DNA of 64,000 nt from Bradyrhizobium diazoefficiens (GCF_016599855.1 NZ_CP067041.1:62001-126000), one strand, 5' to 3'. Counted from the first letter of the stretch, positions 18,222 through 28,723 are shown. Made by a program: numbers and translations. The notes: generated from the letters alone by a model not told the origin.

Positions 18222-18944
18222 ATGTCCGTCAAACCGACCAAAGCCATGGTGCTCGCCGCAGGGTTCGGCCTGCGCATGCGTCCGCTGACGGATAAGATGC
18301 CGAAACCGATGGTGCCGGTCGCCGGCCAGCCGCTGCTCGACCACGTGCTCGACAAGCTCGGCCGGGCCGGCGTCACCGAGGCGGTGGTCAATGTGCACTA
18401 TTTGCCCGACCAGATCATCGACCACACCGCAACGCGCCAGCATCCGCGCGTGATCATTTCGGACGAGCGCGATCAGGTGCTCGGCACTGGCGGCGGCGTG
18501 GTCAAGGCGCTGCCGCTGCTTGGCGGTGCGCCGTTCTTCCACGTTAATTCCGACACGCTGTGGATCGACGGCGTGCGCTCCAATCTGACGCGGCTCGCGG
18601 AAAACTTCGACCCCGCGCGCATGGACATCCTGCTCTTGATGGCGCCGACGGCGACCAGCATCGGCTATGGCGGTCGTGGCGATTACGGCATGCTGCCCGA
18701 CGGTGCGCTTCGCAAGCGCAAGGAAAAGGAGATCGTCCCGTTCGTCTATGCGGGCGCGGCCATTATGTCCCCGACGATTTTCGCCGACGCGCCGCAGGGC
18801 GAGTTCTCGCTGACAAAGATGTTCGACCGCGCCAATGAGCAGGAACGCCTGTTCGGGCTCCGCCTTGACGGCGTCTGGATGCATGTCGGCACGCCGGATG
18901 CGGTGCACGCCGCGGAAGAGGCGTTTCTGGAGAGCGTGGCGTAA
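18222..18944 (+). CDS. murU: N-acetylmuramate-1-phosphate uridylyltransferase (MurU-like)
   Basis: Nucleotidyltransferase that should turn MurNAc-1-phosphate into UDP-MurNAc, bypassing MurA and MurB in peptidoglycan recycling. The 240-residue protein has the sugar-nucleotidyltransferase signature AMVLAAGFGLRMRPLTDKMPK (two adjoining parts, about 7-27), HVNSDTLWIDG (metal-binding Asp) and the DGVWMHVGTPD end. ATG 18222 follows CGAAGGATG with GAAGG close by; earlier in-frame sequence has no homology. Pairing with an AmgK domain upstream decides for MurU over glucose-1-phosphate thymidylyltransferases, although sequence alone does not prove the substrate. Confidence 0.88.
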   Translation: MSVKPTKAMVLAAGFGLRMRPLTDKMPKPMVPVAGQPLLDHVLDKLGRAGVTEAVVNVHYLPDQIIDHTATRQHPRVIISDERDQVLGTGGGVVKALPLLGGAPFFHVNSDTLWIDGVRSNLTRLAENFDPARMDILLLMAPTATSIGYGGRGDYGMLPDGALRKRKEKEIVPFVYAGAAIMSPTIFADAPQGEFSLTKMFDRANEQERLFGLRLDGVWMHVGTPDAVHAAEEAFLESVA

Positions 18945-18965
18945 GGCCAGCCCCGAAGACGGTGC

Positions 18966-19062
18966 CGTAGGGTGGGCAAAGCGAAGCGTGCCCATCAATC
19001 AAGCCGAGTATTCAGTGAGAGACGTGGTGGGCACGGCGCAAGTGCGCCTTTGCTACCCTACG
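18966..19062. repeat. Dispersed inverted repeat element
   Basis: CGTAGGGTGGGCAAAG (18966-18981) is matched, allowing one gap, by the complement of 19048-19062. Inner arms GCGTGCCCAT and GGTGGGCACG also pair. The element of about 97 bases fills most of the spacer between murU and addB. The GTAGGGTGGGCAAAG end is a familiar intergenic repeat in Bradyrhizobium genomes, from memory. It could fold into a long RNA hairpin. Confidence 0.75.
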
Positions 19063-19163
19063 AGACCTGTCTCGCTAGCGAACAGCGGGGACGATTTCGC
19101 CCCGGCCCATGACCATTTGATTCCGCTTCCCTATATTGCGCTGATCTTCGAATCAGGCGGCCC

Positions 19164-22100
19164 ATGCGCGTCTTCAGCGTTCCCATCTCAGTTCCGTTCC
19201 TGCGCACGATCGTCTCAGCCCTGCTCGACGGACGGCTGGTCGATGGATTCGAGGCGCGCAAGGAACCGGCGCGGCTGGCCGACGCCACGCTCTACCTGCC
19301 GACCCGCCGCGCCATGCGCGTTGTGCGCGAAATCTTTCTCGACGAGATGAAGGCCGATGCGGTGGCGCTGCCGCGCATCGTCGCGCTCGGCGACATCGAC
19401 GAGGACGAGCTCGCTTTCGCCGACGAAGGCGAACAGTTTTCCGGCGCGACACCGCTCGACATTCCGCCGCGGCTCGGCGAGCTCGAACGGCGGCTGACGC
19501 TGGCGCAGCTCGTCGCGGCCTGGGCCAAGGGCCCGGTGCTGTCGCCGCTGGTGGTCGGCGGCCCCGCCTCGACCCTTGCATTGGCTTCCGATCTCGCGCG
19601 CCTGATCGACGACATGGTGACGCGGGGCGTCGACTGGAGCGCGCTCGACGGGCTGGCGCCTGATAACCTCGACCGCTATTGGCAACACTCGCTCGAATTT
19701 TTACGCATCGCGCGCATCGCCTGGCCCGGTCATCTCGCCGAGATCAACCGGATCGAGCCCGCCGCGCGCCGCGATCTTCTGATCGCTGCGGAAGCGAAGC
19801 GGCTCACCACGCATCCTCATGGACCCGTCATTGCGGCCGGCTCGACCGGCTCGATGCCGGCCACCGCAAAATTCCTGCATGCGGTTGCTTCACTGCCGCA
19901 TGGCGCGGTGGTGCTCCCGGGGCTCGACACCGATCTCGACGACGACGCCTGGCGGACCATCGGCGGCGTGCGCGATGCGCTCGGCAAATTCGCGGAGCAT
20001 CCGGCGTCGAACCATCCGCAATACGCTATGCATGCGCTGCTGGATCGCTTCGGTATCAAGCGCAGCGATGTCGAGCTGCTCCATCCGCCGGCCAAAGCCG
20101 GCCGCGATCTGCTCGCATCGGAATCGATGCGGCCGTCGGCCAAGACGGAAGTCTGGCACGACCGGCTGAAGCAGCCGGATGTCGCCGCGAAGATCGCCGG
20201 CGGCATGACAAATCTCGCGGTGGTCGAAGCGCCCAATCCCGAAATGGAAGCACTCGCCATCGCCATCGCCATGCGCGAGGCGCAGCATCTGGGCAAATCC
20301 GCGGCACTGGTAACGCCCGATCGTGCGCTGGCGCGCCGCGTGATGGCCGCGCTGACCCGATGGGATCTCGCCTTCGACGATTCCGGCGGCGACGTCCTGA
20401 TGGAAACGTCCGCCGGCGTTTTTGCGCGGCTCGCAGCAGAGGCGGCGACCAAGGGATTGGAGCCGCCGACGCTGCTGGCGATGCTGAAGCATCCGCTGTG
20501 CCGGCTCGGCCGCGCGTCGGGCTCATGGAAAGCAGCGATCGAGGATCTCGAGCTTGCAGTCCTGCGCGGCACGCGCCCGCCTGCGGGCACGAGCGGCCTC
20601 TTGCGCGAGTTCAACCGGTTTCGCGACGAGCTGACGAAGCTCTGGCGCAGCGAGGTTTCAGCGCTCCACAAGACCGAGCCCCGCGCGCGTCTCAAGGCCG
20701 AGGACCTCGACCGCATCCAGGCGCTGCTTGATACGCTGCAACGAGCATTGGTGCCGATGGAGAGCCTCGGATCGTCAAAGCCATTTGACTTCGCCGAGCT
20801 CGCGCACCGCCATCGCGAGATCATGATCGAGCTGTCGCGCGACGAGCAGGGCATTCCGCTCGCGTTCGAGGAGCGCGAAGGTCTCGCGCTCGCGAGCGCC
20901 TTCGACGATCTCCTGCGCGGCGGCACGACCAGCGGATTGATGGTGACGCTACCCGACTACGCAGATGTGTTCCAGACCGCGTTCAACGATCGCGCCGTGC
21001 GCCGGCGCGACAAGCCCGGCGCGCGCTTGCAGATCTACGGCCCGCTGGAATCGCGCCTGATGCAGGCCGATCGGGTCATCATCGGCGGCCTGATCGAAGG
21101 CGTCTGGCCGCCGGCGCCGCGCATCGATCCCTGGCTGAGCCGGCCGATGCGGCACGAGCTTGGTCTCGATCTTCCGGAGCGCCGTATCGGCCTCTCCGCC
21201 CATGACTTCACGCAGCTGCTCGGCGGCGGCGAGGTGATCCTCACCCATTCCGCCAAGGCCGGCGGCGCGCCGGCGGTGGCCTCGCGCTTTCTGCACCGGT
21301 TGGAGGCCGTCGCAGGCGACGAGCTCTGGAGGGCGGCGAAGCGCGCCGGCGAAAAATACGTGCAGTTCGCGGGCGCGCTGGACCAGCCCGCCGAGGTCAA
21401 GCCGATCAAGCAGCCGGAGCCGCGGCCCCCGCGCGCAACGCGACCGCTCAGGATGTCGGTCACAGCGATCGAGGACTGGCTGCGCGATCCCTACACGATC
21501 TACGCAAAATACATCTTGCGACTGGACGCGCTCGATCCCGTCGACATGCCGCTTTCGGCCGCCGACCGCGGCTCGGCGATCCACGAGGCACTCGGCGAAT
21601 TCACAGCGGCCTACGCCGCGCATCTGCCCGACGATCCCGCCCGCGTGCTGCGCGCGATCGGCGAAAAGCATTTTGCGCCGTTGATGGAGCGGCCCGAGGC
21701 GCGCGCACTGTGGTGGCCGCGTTTTCAGCGCATCGCGCGCTGGTTCGGCGAATGGGAGACGGCGCGGCGCGATGCGATCGAGACGATCACGGCGGAAACC
21801 CGCGGCGAGATCCCGATCAGGCTCGACAACGCGCGAACTTTTTCTCTCTCTGCGCGCGCCGACCGCATCGAGCGGCGTCAGGGCGGCGGCTACGCCATCC
21901 TCGACTACAAGACTGGCCAGCCGCCGACCGGCAAGCAGGTCCGCATGGGCCTGTCGCCGCAGCTCACGCTGGAGGCCGCAATTCTGCGCGAGGGCGGTTT
22001 CCCCGATATCGACGCCGGCGCATCCGTCAGCCAGCTCGTCTATGTCCGCCTCAGCGGCAACAATCCACCGGGCGAGGAGCGCGTCCTCGAGCTGAAGTAC

Positions 22101-22310
22101 AAGCAGGGTGACGAGCCGCAGCCGCCGGACATTGCGGCTGCGGAGGCGCGGATCAAGCTGGAGGCACTGATCCGCGCCTTCGAGGACGAGAACCAGGCCT
22201 ACACCTCACTGAACCTGCCGATGTGGACCAACCGCTACGGCACGTATGACGATCTCGCCCGAATCAAGGAATGGTCCGCGGCCGGCGGCCTAGGGATCGA
22301 GGAATGGTGA
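19164..22310 (+). CDS. addB: AddB double-strand-break repair helicase-nuclease subunit
   Basis: Subunit of the AddAB enzyme that resects double-strand breaks for RecA. The 1048-residue protein has the alphaproteobacterial AddB layout: an inactivated helicase-like N-terminal part with no Walker A motif near the start, and a C-terminal RecB-family nuclease with RGSAIHEAL, GYAILDYKTGQPPTGKQV and QLTLEAAIL. The catalytic Asp-Tyr-Lys motif (LDYKTG) is intact. It overlaps addA by seven bases. Start ATG 19164 lies just after the repeat-rich spacer. Confidence 0.95.
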   Translation: MRVFSVPISVPFLRTIVSALLDGRLVDGFEARKEPARLADATLYLPTRRAMRVVREIFLDEMKADAVALPRIVALGDIDEDELAFADEGEQFSGATPLDIPPRLGELERRLTLAQLVAAWAKGPVLSPLVVGGPASTLALASDLARLIDDMVTRGVDWSALDGLAPDNLDRYWQHSLEFLRIARIAWPGHLAEINRIEPAARRDLLIAAEAKRLTTHPHGPVIAAGSTGSMPATAKFLHAVASLPHGAVVLPGLDTDLDDDAWRTIGGVRDALGKFAEHPASNHPQYAMHALLDRFGIKRSDVELLHPPAKAGRDLLASESMRPSAKTEVWHDRLKQPDVAAKIAGGMTNLAVVEAPNPEMEALAIAIAMREAQHLGKSAALVTPDRALARRVMAALTRWDLAFDDSGGDVLMETSAGVFARLAAEAATKGLEPPTLLAMLKHPLCRLGRASGSWKAAIEDLELAVLRGTRPPAGTSGLLREFNRFRDELTKLWRSEVSALHKTEPRARLKAEDLDRIQALLDTLQRALVPMESLGSSKPFDFAELAHRHREIMIELSRDEQGIPLAFEEREGLALASAFDDLLRGGTTSGLMVTLPDYADVFQTAFNDRAVRRRDKPGARLQIYGPLESRLMQADRVIIGGLIEGVWPPAPRIDPWLSRPMRHELGLDLPERRIGLSAHDFTQLLGGGEVILTHSAKAGGAPAVASRFLHRLEAVAGDELWRAAKRAGEKYVQFAGALDQPAEVKPIKQPEPRPPRATRPLRMSVTAIEDWLRDPYTIYAKYILRLDALDPVDMPLSAADRGSAIHEALGEFTAAYAAHLPDDPARVLRAIGEKHFAPLMERPEARALWWPRFQRIARWFGEWETARRDAIETITAETRGEIPIRLDNARTFSLSARADRIERRQGGGYAILDYKTGQPPTGKQVRMGLSPQLTLEAAILREGGFPDIDAGASVSQLVYVRLSGNNPPGEERVLELKYKQGDEPQPPDIAAAEARIKLEALIRAFEDENQAYTSLNLPMWTNRYGTYDDLARIKEWSAAGGLGIEEW

Positions 22311-25300
22311 AGCTACCCCGCCCCATTCCCGACGAAGTGCGCGCAAGGCAAGCGCGCGCCTCCGATCCGACTGCATCGGCCTTCGTGTCGGCCAATGCCG
22401 GCTCGGGCAAGACCCATGTGCTGGTACAGCGGGTGATCCGGCTGCTGCTGTCAGGGGTGCCGCCGGAAAAGATCCTCTGCATCACCTTCACCAAGGCTGC
22501 CGCCGCCAATATGGCCGAGCGTGTGTTCACGACGCTTGGCCATTGGGTGACGCTGGATGATACCGGGCTCGATGCCGCAATCCGCGCGGTCGGCATCCCG
22601 CATCCCAACGCAAAGCTGCGCCGCGACGCACGAAAGCTGTTCGCCTGCGCGCTGGAGACGCCGGGCGGGCTGAAGGTGCAGACCATCCACGCACTCTGCA
22701 CGCGCCTGCTCCAGCAGTTTCCGTTCGAGGCCAACGTGCCGGCGCGCTTTGCCGTGATCGACGAGCGCGACCAGACCGACATGATGGAGCGGGCCAACCT
22801 GAAGGTGCTGCTGGAGGCCGCGCGCGATCCGGAGAGCGTCACCGGCCGCGCGCTGCTGACGGCGATGGCGAGCGCCGCCGATGTCACCTTCAAGGAGGTC
22901 GTGCGCGAGGCCTGTCTCAGCCGCGACCATTTCATGGCCTGGACCGATGACGCCGGCGATGCCGCGGCGGCGGCCGAGCAGATGGCGGCGGTGCTGGGCG
23001 TTGACGCGAGCGACCGCATCGAGGACGTCGAGGCGGAGATTCTCGACGGCCCGTTCCTACCGCGCGCGCGCTGGGACGACATCGCATTCGCGCTGGAGGA
23101 CGGCAGCAAGTCCGACAACGACCAGGCCGGCCGGCTTCGCGAGGCGAAGATCTTTTCCGGCGCGGCACAGGTCGATGCCTATCTCTGTGTGTTCCTTACC
23201 GACGAAAAGCTGCCGCGGAAGGCGGTGGTAACCAAGAAATTTGGCGAGCTCAACCCGTCCGTCGCCCGTCTGTTCGAGAACGAAGCGTCGCGCCTCAGCG
23301 GATTGATCGAGAAGCGCCGCGCAGTCACCATGCGCGACCGCACCGCCGCGCTGCTGCATATCGCGACCGCTGCCGCCGCAAACTACCGGCGGGAGAAGCA
23401 GGAGCGCGGCTTGCTCGACTACGACGATCTCATCGACAAGACGCTGGCGATGCTCGACCGCGTCGCCTCCGGCTGGGTGCATTACAAGCTCGACCGAGGC
23501 GTCGATCACGTACTGATCGACGAAGCCCAGGACACCAGTCCGCGGCAATGGGACATTGTCGCCCACATCATCTCGGAGTTCACGGCCGGAGAAGGCGCTC
23601 GCGAAGGATTGAACCGCACGGTCTTTGCGGTCGGCGACGAGAAGCAGTCGATCTTCTCGTTTCAGGGCGCGGCGCCGCACGAATTCGACGCGCGCCGGCG
23701 CGAGCTGCACCGCAAGTTCACCGCCGCCGGGCTGAAATTCGATCCCGTCGCCTTCACCTATTCGTTCCGCTCGGGCGCCGCGATCCTGCACTCGGTCGAC
23801 CACGTCTTCCGCGATCCCCAGATCTACAAGAGCATCCACTCGGTCGAGATCGGCCATCCCCTGCACAATGCGCTCGCCGATGCCGGTCCGAGCGTGATCG
23901 AACTCTGGGACCTTGCGGAGGCCGATGACCGGCAAGAGATCGAAGGCTGGCGCGCGCCGTTCGACGGCGTCGCCGCCACCAGTCCCGAGGTCAAGCTCGC
24001 CCGGCGCATCCAGACCGAGATCAAGCGGCTGGTCGAGAGCGGCACGCTGACAGGACACGAGGGCGAACGGCGGCCCTTGCGCTATGGCGACATGCTGATC
24101 CTCGTTCGCCGGCGCGGCAACGCGTTCGACGCCGTGATCCAGGCGCTGAAGCACGCTAATGTTCCTGTCGCCGGCGCCGACCGGCTGAAGCTGACCGAGC
24201 ATATCGCGATCATCGACCTGATGAACCTCGCGGACGCACTGCTGCTGCCGCGCGACGATCTCGCGCTCGCGGTGGCGCTGAAGAGCCCACTGTTCGGGCT
24301 CGATGACGACGATCTGTTTCGGCTTGCCCATGACCGCAAGGGATCGCTCCGCCGCGCGCTCGGCGAGCATGCGGCTGGAACCGAGAAGTTCGCCACCGTG
24401 CTGCGGCGCCTTGAGGCCTGCGAGATTCGTGCGCGCGAGGAGACGCCGTTTGCCTTCTATGCCTGGCTGCTCGGTGGTGACGGCGGCCGGGCGCGCATCC
24501 TGCGCCGGCTCGGCCATGAGGCCAATGACGCGCTCGACGAATTCCTGGAGCTGGCACTGAACTATGAGCGCAAGGCGCCGGCCTCGCTACAAGGCTTCAT
24601 GGCCTGGCTGCGCTCGGCCGACACCGAGGTGAAGCGCGACATGGAGATCACCCGCGACGAGGTGCGGGTGATGACGGTGCATGGCGCCAAGGGGCTCGAA
24701 GCCTCCGTGGTGTTCATGGTCGACACCACATCATCGCCAGCGGACTCGCAGCGGGTCCGGCTGATCCACGTGCCGCGCGGCAATGATGGCGAGGTCGTGG
24801 TCTGGGCCGGGCGCAAGGCCGACGATCCCAAGCCCGTCGCCGACGCACGTAAGGCCATGATCGAGGAGACCGAGGACGAATATCGACGCCTGCTCTACGT
24901 CGCGATGACGCGCGCGGCCGACCGGCTGATCGTCGGCGGCTGCCTACCCGGCAACATGAGAACGGTGCGCAAGCTGAGCTGGTACGATCTCATCGACACC
25001 GGGCTATCAGGCTCGGGCCTCGACAAAGAGATGATCGAGACACCGCTCGGCAAAGTGACGAGATTCTCCCGGCCGGAGGACGTCGCCGCGCTCGGCACGC
25101 CCGCGACCTCCGTGGGCCAGACGATCACCCTGCCAGACTGGCTACGGACGCCAGCGCCGCAGGAAATGATCGAGGACGATCCGGTGCGCCCCTCCGGCCA
25201 ATCGGCCGAGGAAGGTCGCACGGTGCGATCGAGCGAGTCAGTCCAGTCGCGCGCACTGGCGCTGCAGCGGGGCACGCTGGTGCACCGGTTGCTGCAATCC

Positions 25301-25813
25301 CTGCCCGAGATTGCCGCCGAGCGGCGGCGCGAGGCTGCACTGGGCTTTATGGCGCGCAATGCCGCGGACTGGGCGGAGGCCGACCGCACTGCGCTCGCCG
25401 AGAAGGTGCTCGCTTTGATCGCCGAGCCGCGCTTCGCAGCCGTCTTTGCCACCGGCAGCCGGGCAGAGGTCGCCATCGCCGGCAGGCTGGAGCGGCCGGG
25501 ACGGCCGCCGGCGCTGGTGTCAGGCCAGATCGACCGGCTGGTCGTGCGTCCGGATGAGGTTTTGATCGTCGATTTCAAGACCAACCAGGCGGCGCCCAAA
25601 AGCGCGGCCGAGGCGCCCGCGGCCTATGTCCGGCAGCTGGCGCTGTACCGGGCGGTGCTGGCACGGCTTTATCCCCAAAAGCCTGTTCGAGCTGTCCTGC
25701 TCTGGACCGAGGCCCTTGAATATATGGAGATTTCAGCCCCCGCGCTGGACGCGGCGCTGGCATCCCTTCATCTCGGTGTGAGCGTCCTTGACCCGGCAAG
25801 GGGCCGTTCATAG
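22304..25813 (+). CDS. addA: AddA double-strand-break repair helicase-nuclease subunit
   Basis: UvrD-like 3'-5' helicase and nuclease partner of AddB. The predicted 1169 residues carry Walker A SANAGSGKTHVLVQR (about 26-40), the CITFTKAAAANMAERV motif, Walker B VLIDEAQDTSPRQW, GDEKQSIFSFQGA, VMTVHGAKGLEA, and the C-terminal nuclease DFKTNQ segment. I set the start at ATG 22304, inside the addB stop region (ATGGTGA); the open frame begins at 22271 but that extra sequence lacks homology. addB-addA-trxA order is common in Bradyrhizobium and relatives. Confidence 0.95.
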   Translation: MVKLPRPIPDEVRARQARASDPTASAFVSANAGSGKTHVLVQRVIRLLLSGVPPEKILCITFTKAAAANMAERVFTTLGHWVTLDDTGLDAAIRAVGIPHPNAKLRRDARKLFACALETPGGLKVQTIHALCTRLLQQFPFEANVPARFAVIDERDQTDMMERANLKVLLEAARDPESVTGRALLTAMASAADVTFKEVVREACLSRDHFMAWTDDAGDAAAAAEQMAAVLGVDASDRIEDVEAEILDGPFLPRARWDDIAFALEDGSKSDNDQAGRLREAKIFSGAAQVDAYLCVFLTDEKLPRKAVVTKKFGELNPSVARLFENEASRLSGLIEKRRAVTMRDRTAALLHIATAAAANYRREKQERGLLDYDDLIDKTLAMLDRVASGWVHYKLDRGVDHVLIDEAQDTSPRQWDIVAHIISEFTAGEGAREGLNRTVFAVGDEKQSIFSFQGAAPHEFDARRRELHRKFTAAGLKFDPVAFTYSFRSGAAILHSVDHVFRDPQIYKSIHSVEIGHPLHNALADAGPSVIELWDLAEADDRQEIEGWRAPFDGVAATSPEVKLARRIQTEIKRLVESGTLTGHEGERRPLRYGDMLILVRRRGNAFDAVIQALKHANVPVAGADRLKLTEHIAIIDLMNLADALLLPRDDLALAVALKSPLFGLDDDDLFRLAHDRKGSLRRALGEHAAGTEKFATVLRRLEACEIRAREETPFAFYAWLLGGDGGRARILRRLGHEANDALDEFLELALNYERKAPASLQGFMAWLRSADTEVKRDMEITRDEVRVMTVHGAKGLEASVVFMVDTTSSPADSQRVRLIHVPRGNDGEVVVWAGRKADDPKPVADARKAMIEETEDEYRRLLYVAMTRAADRLIVGGCLPGNMRTVRKLSWYDLIDTGLSGSGLDKEMIETPLGKVTRFSRPEDVAALGTPATSVGQTITLPDWLRTPAPQEMIEDDPVRPSGQSAEEGRTVRSSESVQSRALALQRGTLVHRLLQSLPEIAAERRREAALGFMARNAADWAEADRTALAEKVLALIAEPRFAAVFATGSRAEVAIAGRLERPGRPPALVSGQIDRLVVRPDEVLIVDFKTNQAAPKSAAEAPAAYVRQLALYRAVLARLYPQKPVRAVLLWTEALEYMEISAPALDAALASLHLGVSVLDPARGRS

Positions 25814-25880
25814 GTTGACGGCATGATCCCGGGCGCGATTCCCATCCGCGCCGATTCGTTCAACCGAGTGAGGTACTCCA

Positions 25881-26201
25881 ATGGCCGTTAGCAAGGTTTC
25901 CGACGCCGATTTCGAAGCCGAGGTGCTCAAGGCGAACGGCCCCGTGGTCGTCGATTTCTGGGCCGAATGGTGCGGCCCCTGCCGCATGATCGCACCCGCC
26001 CTCGACGAGATCGCCGGTGCGATGGGCGACAAGGTCAAGATCGTCAAGCTCAACGTCGACGAGAGCCCGAAGACCGCGTCCAAGTACGGCGTGATGTCGA
26101 TCCCGACCCTGATGATCTTCAAGGGCGGCGAGATGGCCTCCCGCCAGGTCGGCGCTGCGCCGAAGGCAAAGCTCCAGCAGTGGATTACTTCGGCGGTCTG
26201 A
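25881..26201 (+). CDS. trxA: Thioredoxin
   Basis: Small cytosolic disulfide reductase of 106 residues. It has the active site [15 protein letters not shown] (Cys-Gly-Pro-Cys) and the cis-proline segment [13 protein letters not shown], and is of normal size for TrxA. It follows addA by 67 bases, in the same direction, and is closed by a hairpin at 26229. It likely serves ribonucleotide reductase and other general reductive roles. Confidence 0.98.
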   Translation: MAVSKVSDADFEAEVLKANGPVVVDFWAEWCGPCRMIAPALDEIAGAMGDKVKIVKLNVDESPKTASKYGVMSIPTLMIFKGGEMASRQVGAAPKAKLQQWITSAV

Positions 26202-26228
26202 TCAGCCCTGCTTACGATTATTTTCGAC

Positions 26229-26254
26229 AACGGCCGGCGAAATGCCGGCCGTTT
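26229..26254 (+). terminator. Intrinsic terminator after trxA
   Basis: AACGGCCGGC (26229-26238), loop GAAAT, and GCCGGCCGTT (26244-26253), followed by TGCGTT. A perfect ten-pair stem with a weak T tract, 28 bases after the trxA stop. Confidence 0.75.
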
Positions 26255-26294
26255 GCGTTGATGGGACGTGTCCTGCGTATGACGAGTCCCGCCC

Positions 26295-27359
26295 TTGCCC
26301 GCCCCGCCCAAGAAATCTGCGCGAAAATCAACCTCCCTCGTTGCGATGGAGGCCCGCTCTGTCGATGCCATCCCGCGGGGTAAGGAGTGGCAGTACGAGC
26401 CGAAATGGGATGGTTTTCGCTGCCTGCTGTCGCGTGACGGCGGCCGTGTCGATCTACGCTCGAAATCCGGCGAGGACCTCGCGCGCTATTTTCCCGAGGT
26501 CGTTGCTGCTGCGCTGAAGCTGAAGGTGGACCGGTTCACGCTCGACGGCGAGATCGTCGTACCGCAAGGCAAAGGCTTTTCCTTCGACGCGCTGCTGCAA
26601 CGCATTCACCCAGCGGCAAGCCGCGTGAAGAAGCTCTCGAAGGAGACGCCAGCGCTCTTTCTCGCCTTCGACCTGCTCGCGACGCCCAGAGACATGCAGC
26701 TTGCCGGGAAGCCGCTGAGCGAGCGACGGCCGGCGCTGGAGGCGTTTGCCAAGGCCAATCTGAATGCCGGCACCTTCCGTCTTTCCCCCGCGACCGCGAG
26801 CTACGCCACCGCGCAAAAATGGCTGGCGCAATCCGGCGGCGGCTCAGATGGCGTCATCGCCAAGCGCGTCGACCTGCCCTATCAGGCGGGAAATCGCGAC
26901 GGCATGCAGAAGATCAAGAAATTCCGTAGCGCCGATTGCGTGGTCGGCGGCTTTCGCTATGCGACCAACAAGATCGCGGGACGGAAGGTCGTCGGATCGC
27001 TGTTGCTCGGTCTGTACGACGACAAGGGCCTGCTGCACCATGTCGGCTTCACTTCGGCGATCAAGGCCGCGGAGAAGCCTGCTCTAACCGACAGGCTGGA
27101 GGCATTGGTCGGCGAGCCCGGCTTCACGGGCAACGCGCCGGGCGGACCGAGTCGCTGGTCGACCGAGCGCTCGGCGAAATGGTGTCCGCTCGAGCCGAAG
27201 CTCGTGATCGAAGTTTGCTACGACCATTTCAGCGGCGAGCGCTTTCGCCACGGCACCTCGATCCTGCGCTGGCGTCCCGACAAGGCGCCGCGGCAATGCA
27301 CCTTCGAGCAGTTGAAGCAGAAGGTGGCGGACCCGATGAAGCTGCTGAAACAGGCGTAG
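26295..27359 (+). CDS. ATP-dependent DNA ligase (LigC/LigD-ligase type)
   Basis: Stand-alone ATP-dependent DNA ligase, probably for break or base-excision repair. The 354-residue protein has the adenylation motif YEPKWDGFR with Lys37, further nucleotidyltransferase motifs (LDGEIVV, LFLAFDLLA, SDGVIAKRVD, KIKKFRSADCVVGG) and a C-terminal OB-fold (GSLLLGLYDDKG, VIEVCYDHF, FRHGTSILRWRPDK). It has no polymerase or phosphoesterase domain and no Ku gene beside it. The start is a TTG at 26295; ATG 26346 inside the frame is an alternative that would trim 17 residues. Confidence 0.92.
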   Translation: MPAPPKKSARKSTSLVAMEARSVDAIPRGKEWQYEPKWDGFRCLLSRDGGRVDLRSKSGEDLARYFPEVVAAALKLKVDRFTLDGEIVVPQGKGFSFDALLQRIHPAASRVKKLSKETPALFLAFDLLATPRDMQLAGKPLSERRPALEAFAKANLNAGTFRLSPATASYATAQKWLAQSGGGSDGVIAKRVDLPYQAGNRDGMQKIKKFRSADCVVGGFRYATNKIAGRKVVGSLLLGLYDDKGLLHHVGFTSAIKAAEKPALTDRLEALVGEPGFTGNAPGGPSRWSTERSAKWCPLEPKLVIEVCYDHFSGERFRHGTSILRWRPDKAPRQCTFEQLKQKVADPMKLLKQA

Positions 27360-27379
27360 CCATCCAGGCTACGCAACTT

Positions 27380-28723
27380 CTATGCCGGAGGCGTGCCGTT
27401 GAGGCCGAGCACGTGCCCGGCAAGATAGAGTGAGCCGGTGATCAGGATGCGCGGCGGCACCTCGTAGGCGAGCTTCGACAAACCGCGCAGGGCCGCCTCG
27501 ATGCCGGGCGCGATTTCCACGCGCATGCCGAGGCTGCGCGCGGCATCCGCGAGACGATCGACCAGCATCGCATTCTCGGTATCGGGGATCGGCACCGCGA
27601 TGATGTGACGGGTGAGACCGGCGAAATTGGCCAGAAACGCCTGCGCGTCTTTGTTGGCCATCATGCCGGCGATGACAACCAGCGGCCGCGATACCCGCTC
27701 TTCGAGATCGCCGAGCGCGGCGGCTGCGACGCGGCCGCCTTCGGCATTATGCCCGCCGTCGAGCCAGATTTCCGAGCCCTGCGGTCCGAGCGCGAGCAGC
27801 TCGCCCGAGGTGATGCGCTGCATCCGCGCCGGCCATTCGGCACCGAGGATGCCGGCCTCGAACGCCGCCTGGCTGATCTTGAATGTCGGAATCGCGCGCA
27901 ATGTCGCGATCGCGAGGCCCGCATTATCGAACTGATGCCGGCCGAACAGACGCGGCGCCGCCAGATCCATCAGGCCGCGCTCGTCGGAATAGACCAGGCG
28001 GCCATGCTCGACATTGACGTGCCAGCTTTCGTTCGCGGCAAATAGCGGCGCGCGCATACGCTTGGCCTGCGCCTCGATCATGGCCATCGCCTCCGGCGTC
28101 TGCTCGGCGCACACCACGGGCACGCCGCGCTTGATGATCGCGGCCTTCTCGCCCGCGATCGACGCCAGCGTGTCGCCGAGGAAATCCATATGGTCCATGC
28201 TGATTGGCGTGATCACGCAGGCCGCAGGCTGATCGACGACATTGGTGGAATCGAGCCGGCCGCCGAGGCCGACTTCCAGCAGCACCGCGTCGGCGGGATT
28301 TTGCGCGAACAACAGGAACGCAGCGGCGGTCTTGAGCTCAAACACCGTCGCTGGCTCGCCGGCATTGACGCGCTCGACCTCTTCCAGTGCCGCGCGCAAT
28401 TCGTCGTCACTGACAAGCACGCCACCGCCGACGCGGCCGAGCCGGAAACATTCGTTGATGCGGACAAGGTAGGGCGAGGTGTAAGCGTGCACGCGCAGGC
28501 CGGCGGCCTCCAGCGTCGCGCGCAGAAAGGCAACCGTCGAACCCTTGCCGTTGGTACCGGCGACGTGGATCACCGGCGGCAGCTTGCTTTGGGGATGACC
28601 GAGCCGCTCCAGCAGGCGGTGCATCCGCTCCAGCCCGAGATCGATGCGCTTCTGATGCAGGGCCGACAGCCGCCCGATCAGTTGGTCGAGCGACGCCTTA
28701 GCGCTGTCAGAGGATCCGTTCAC
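27380..28723 (-). CDS. folC: Dihydrofolate synthase/folylpolyglutamate synthase
   Basis: Adds glutamate to dihydropteroate and to folates in the cytosol. The 447-residue protein has the P-loop [19 protein letters not shown] (about 53-71), the [19 protein letters not shown] region (seen as [13 protein letters not shown]) and [13 protein letters not shown]. It is the last gene of a minus-strand operon; its ATG overlaps the accD stop by four bases. accD-folC pairing is conserved well beyond this group. Confidence 0.96.
   Translation of the reverse strand: MNGSSDSAKASLDQLIGRLSALHQKRIDLGLERMHRLLERLGHPQSKLPPVIHVAGTNGKGSTVAFLRATLEAAGLRVHAYTSPYLVRINECFRLGRVGGGVLVSDDELRAALEEVERVNAGEPATVFELKTAAAFLLFAQNPADAVLLEVGLGGRLDSTNVVDQPAACVITPISMDHMDFLGDTLASIAGEKAAIIKRGVPVVCAEQTPEAMAMIEAQAKRMRAPLFAANESWHVNVEHGRLVYSDERGLMDLAAPRLFGRHQFDNAGLAIATLRAIPTFKISQAAFEAGILGAEWPARMQRITSGELLALGPQGSEIWLDGGHNAEGGRVAAAALGDLEERVSRPLVVIAGMMANKDAQAFLANFAGLTRHIIAVPIPDTENAMLVDRLADAARSLGMRVEIAPGIEAALRGLSKLAYEVPPRILITGSLYLAGHVLGLNGTPPA

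Noticed and set aside
23057..24517. A 486-codon minus-strand frame over addA
   Set aside because: Antisense to strongly conserved helicase motifs, with no ribosome site and no domain.
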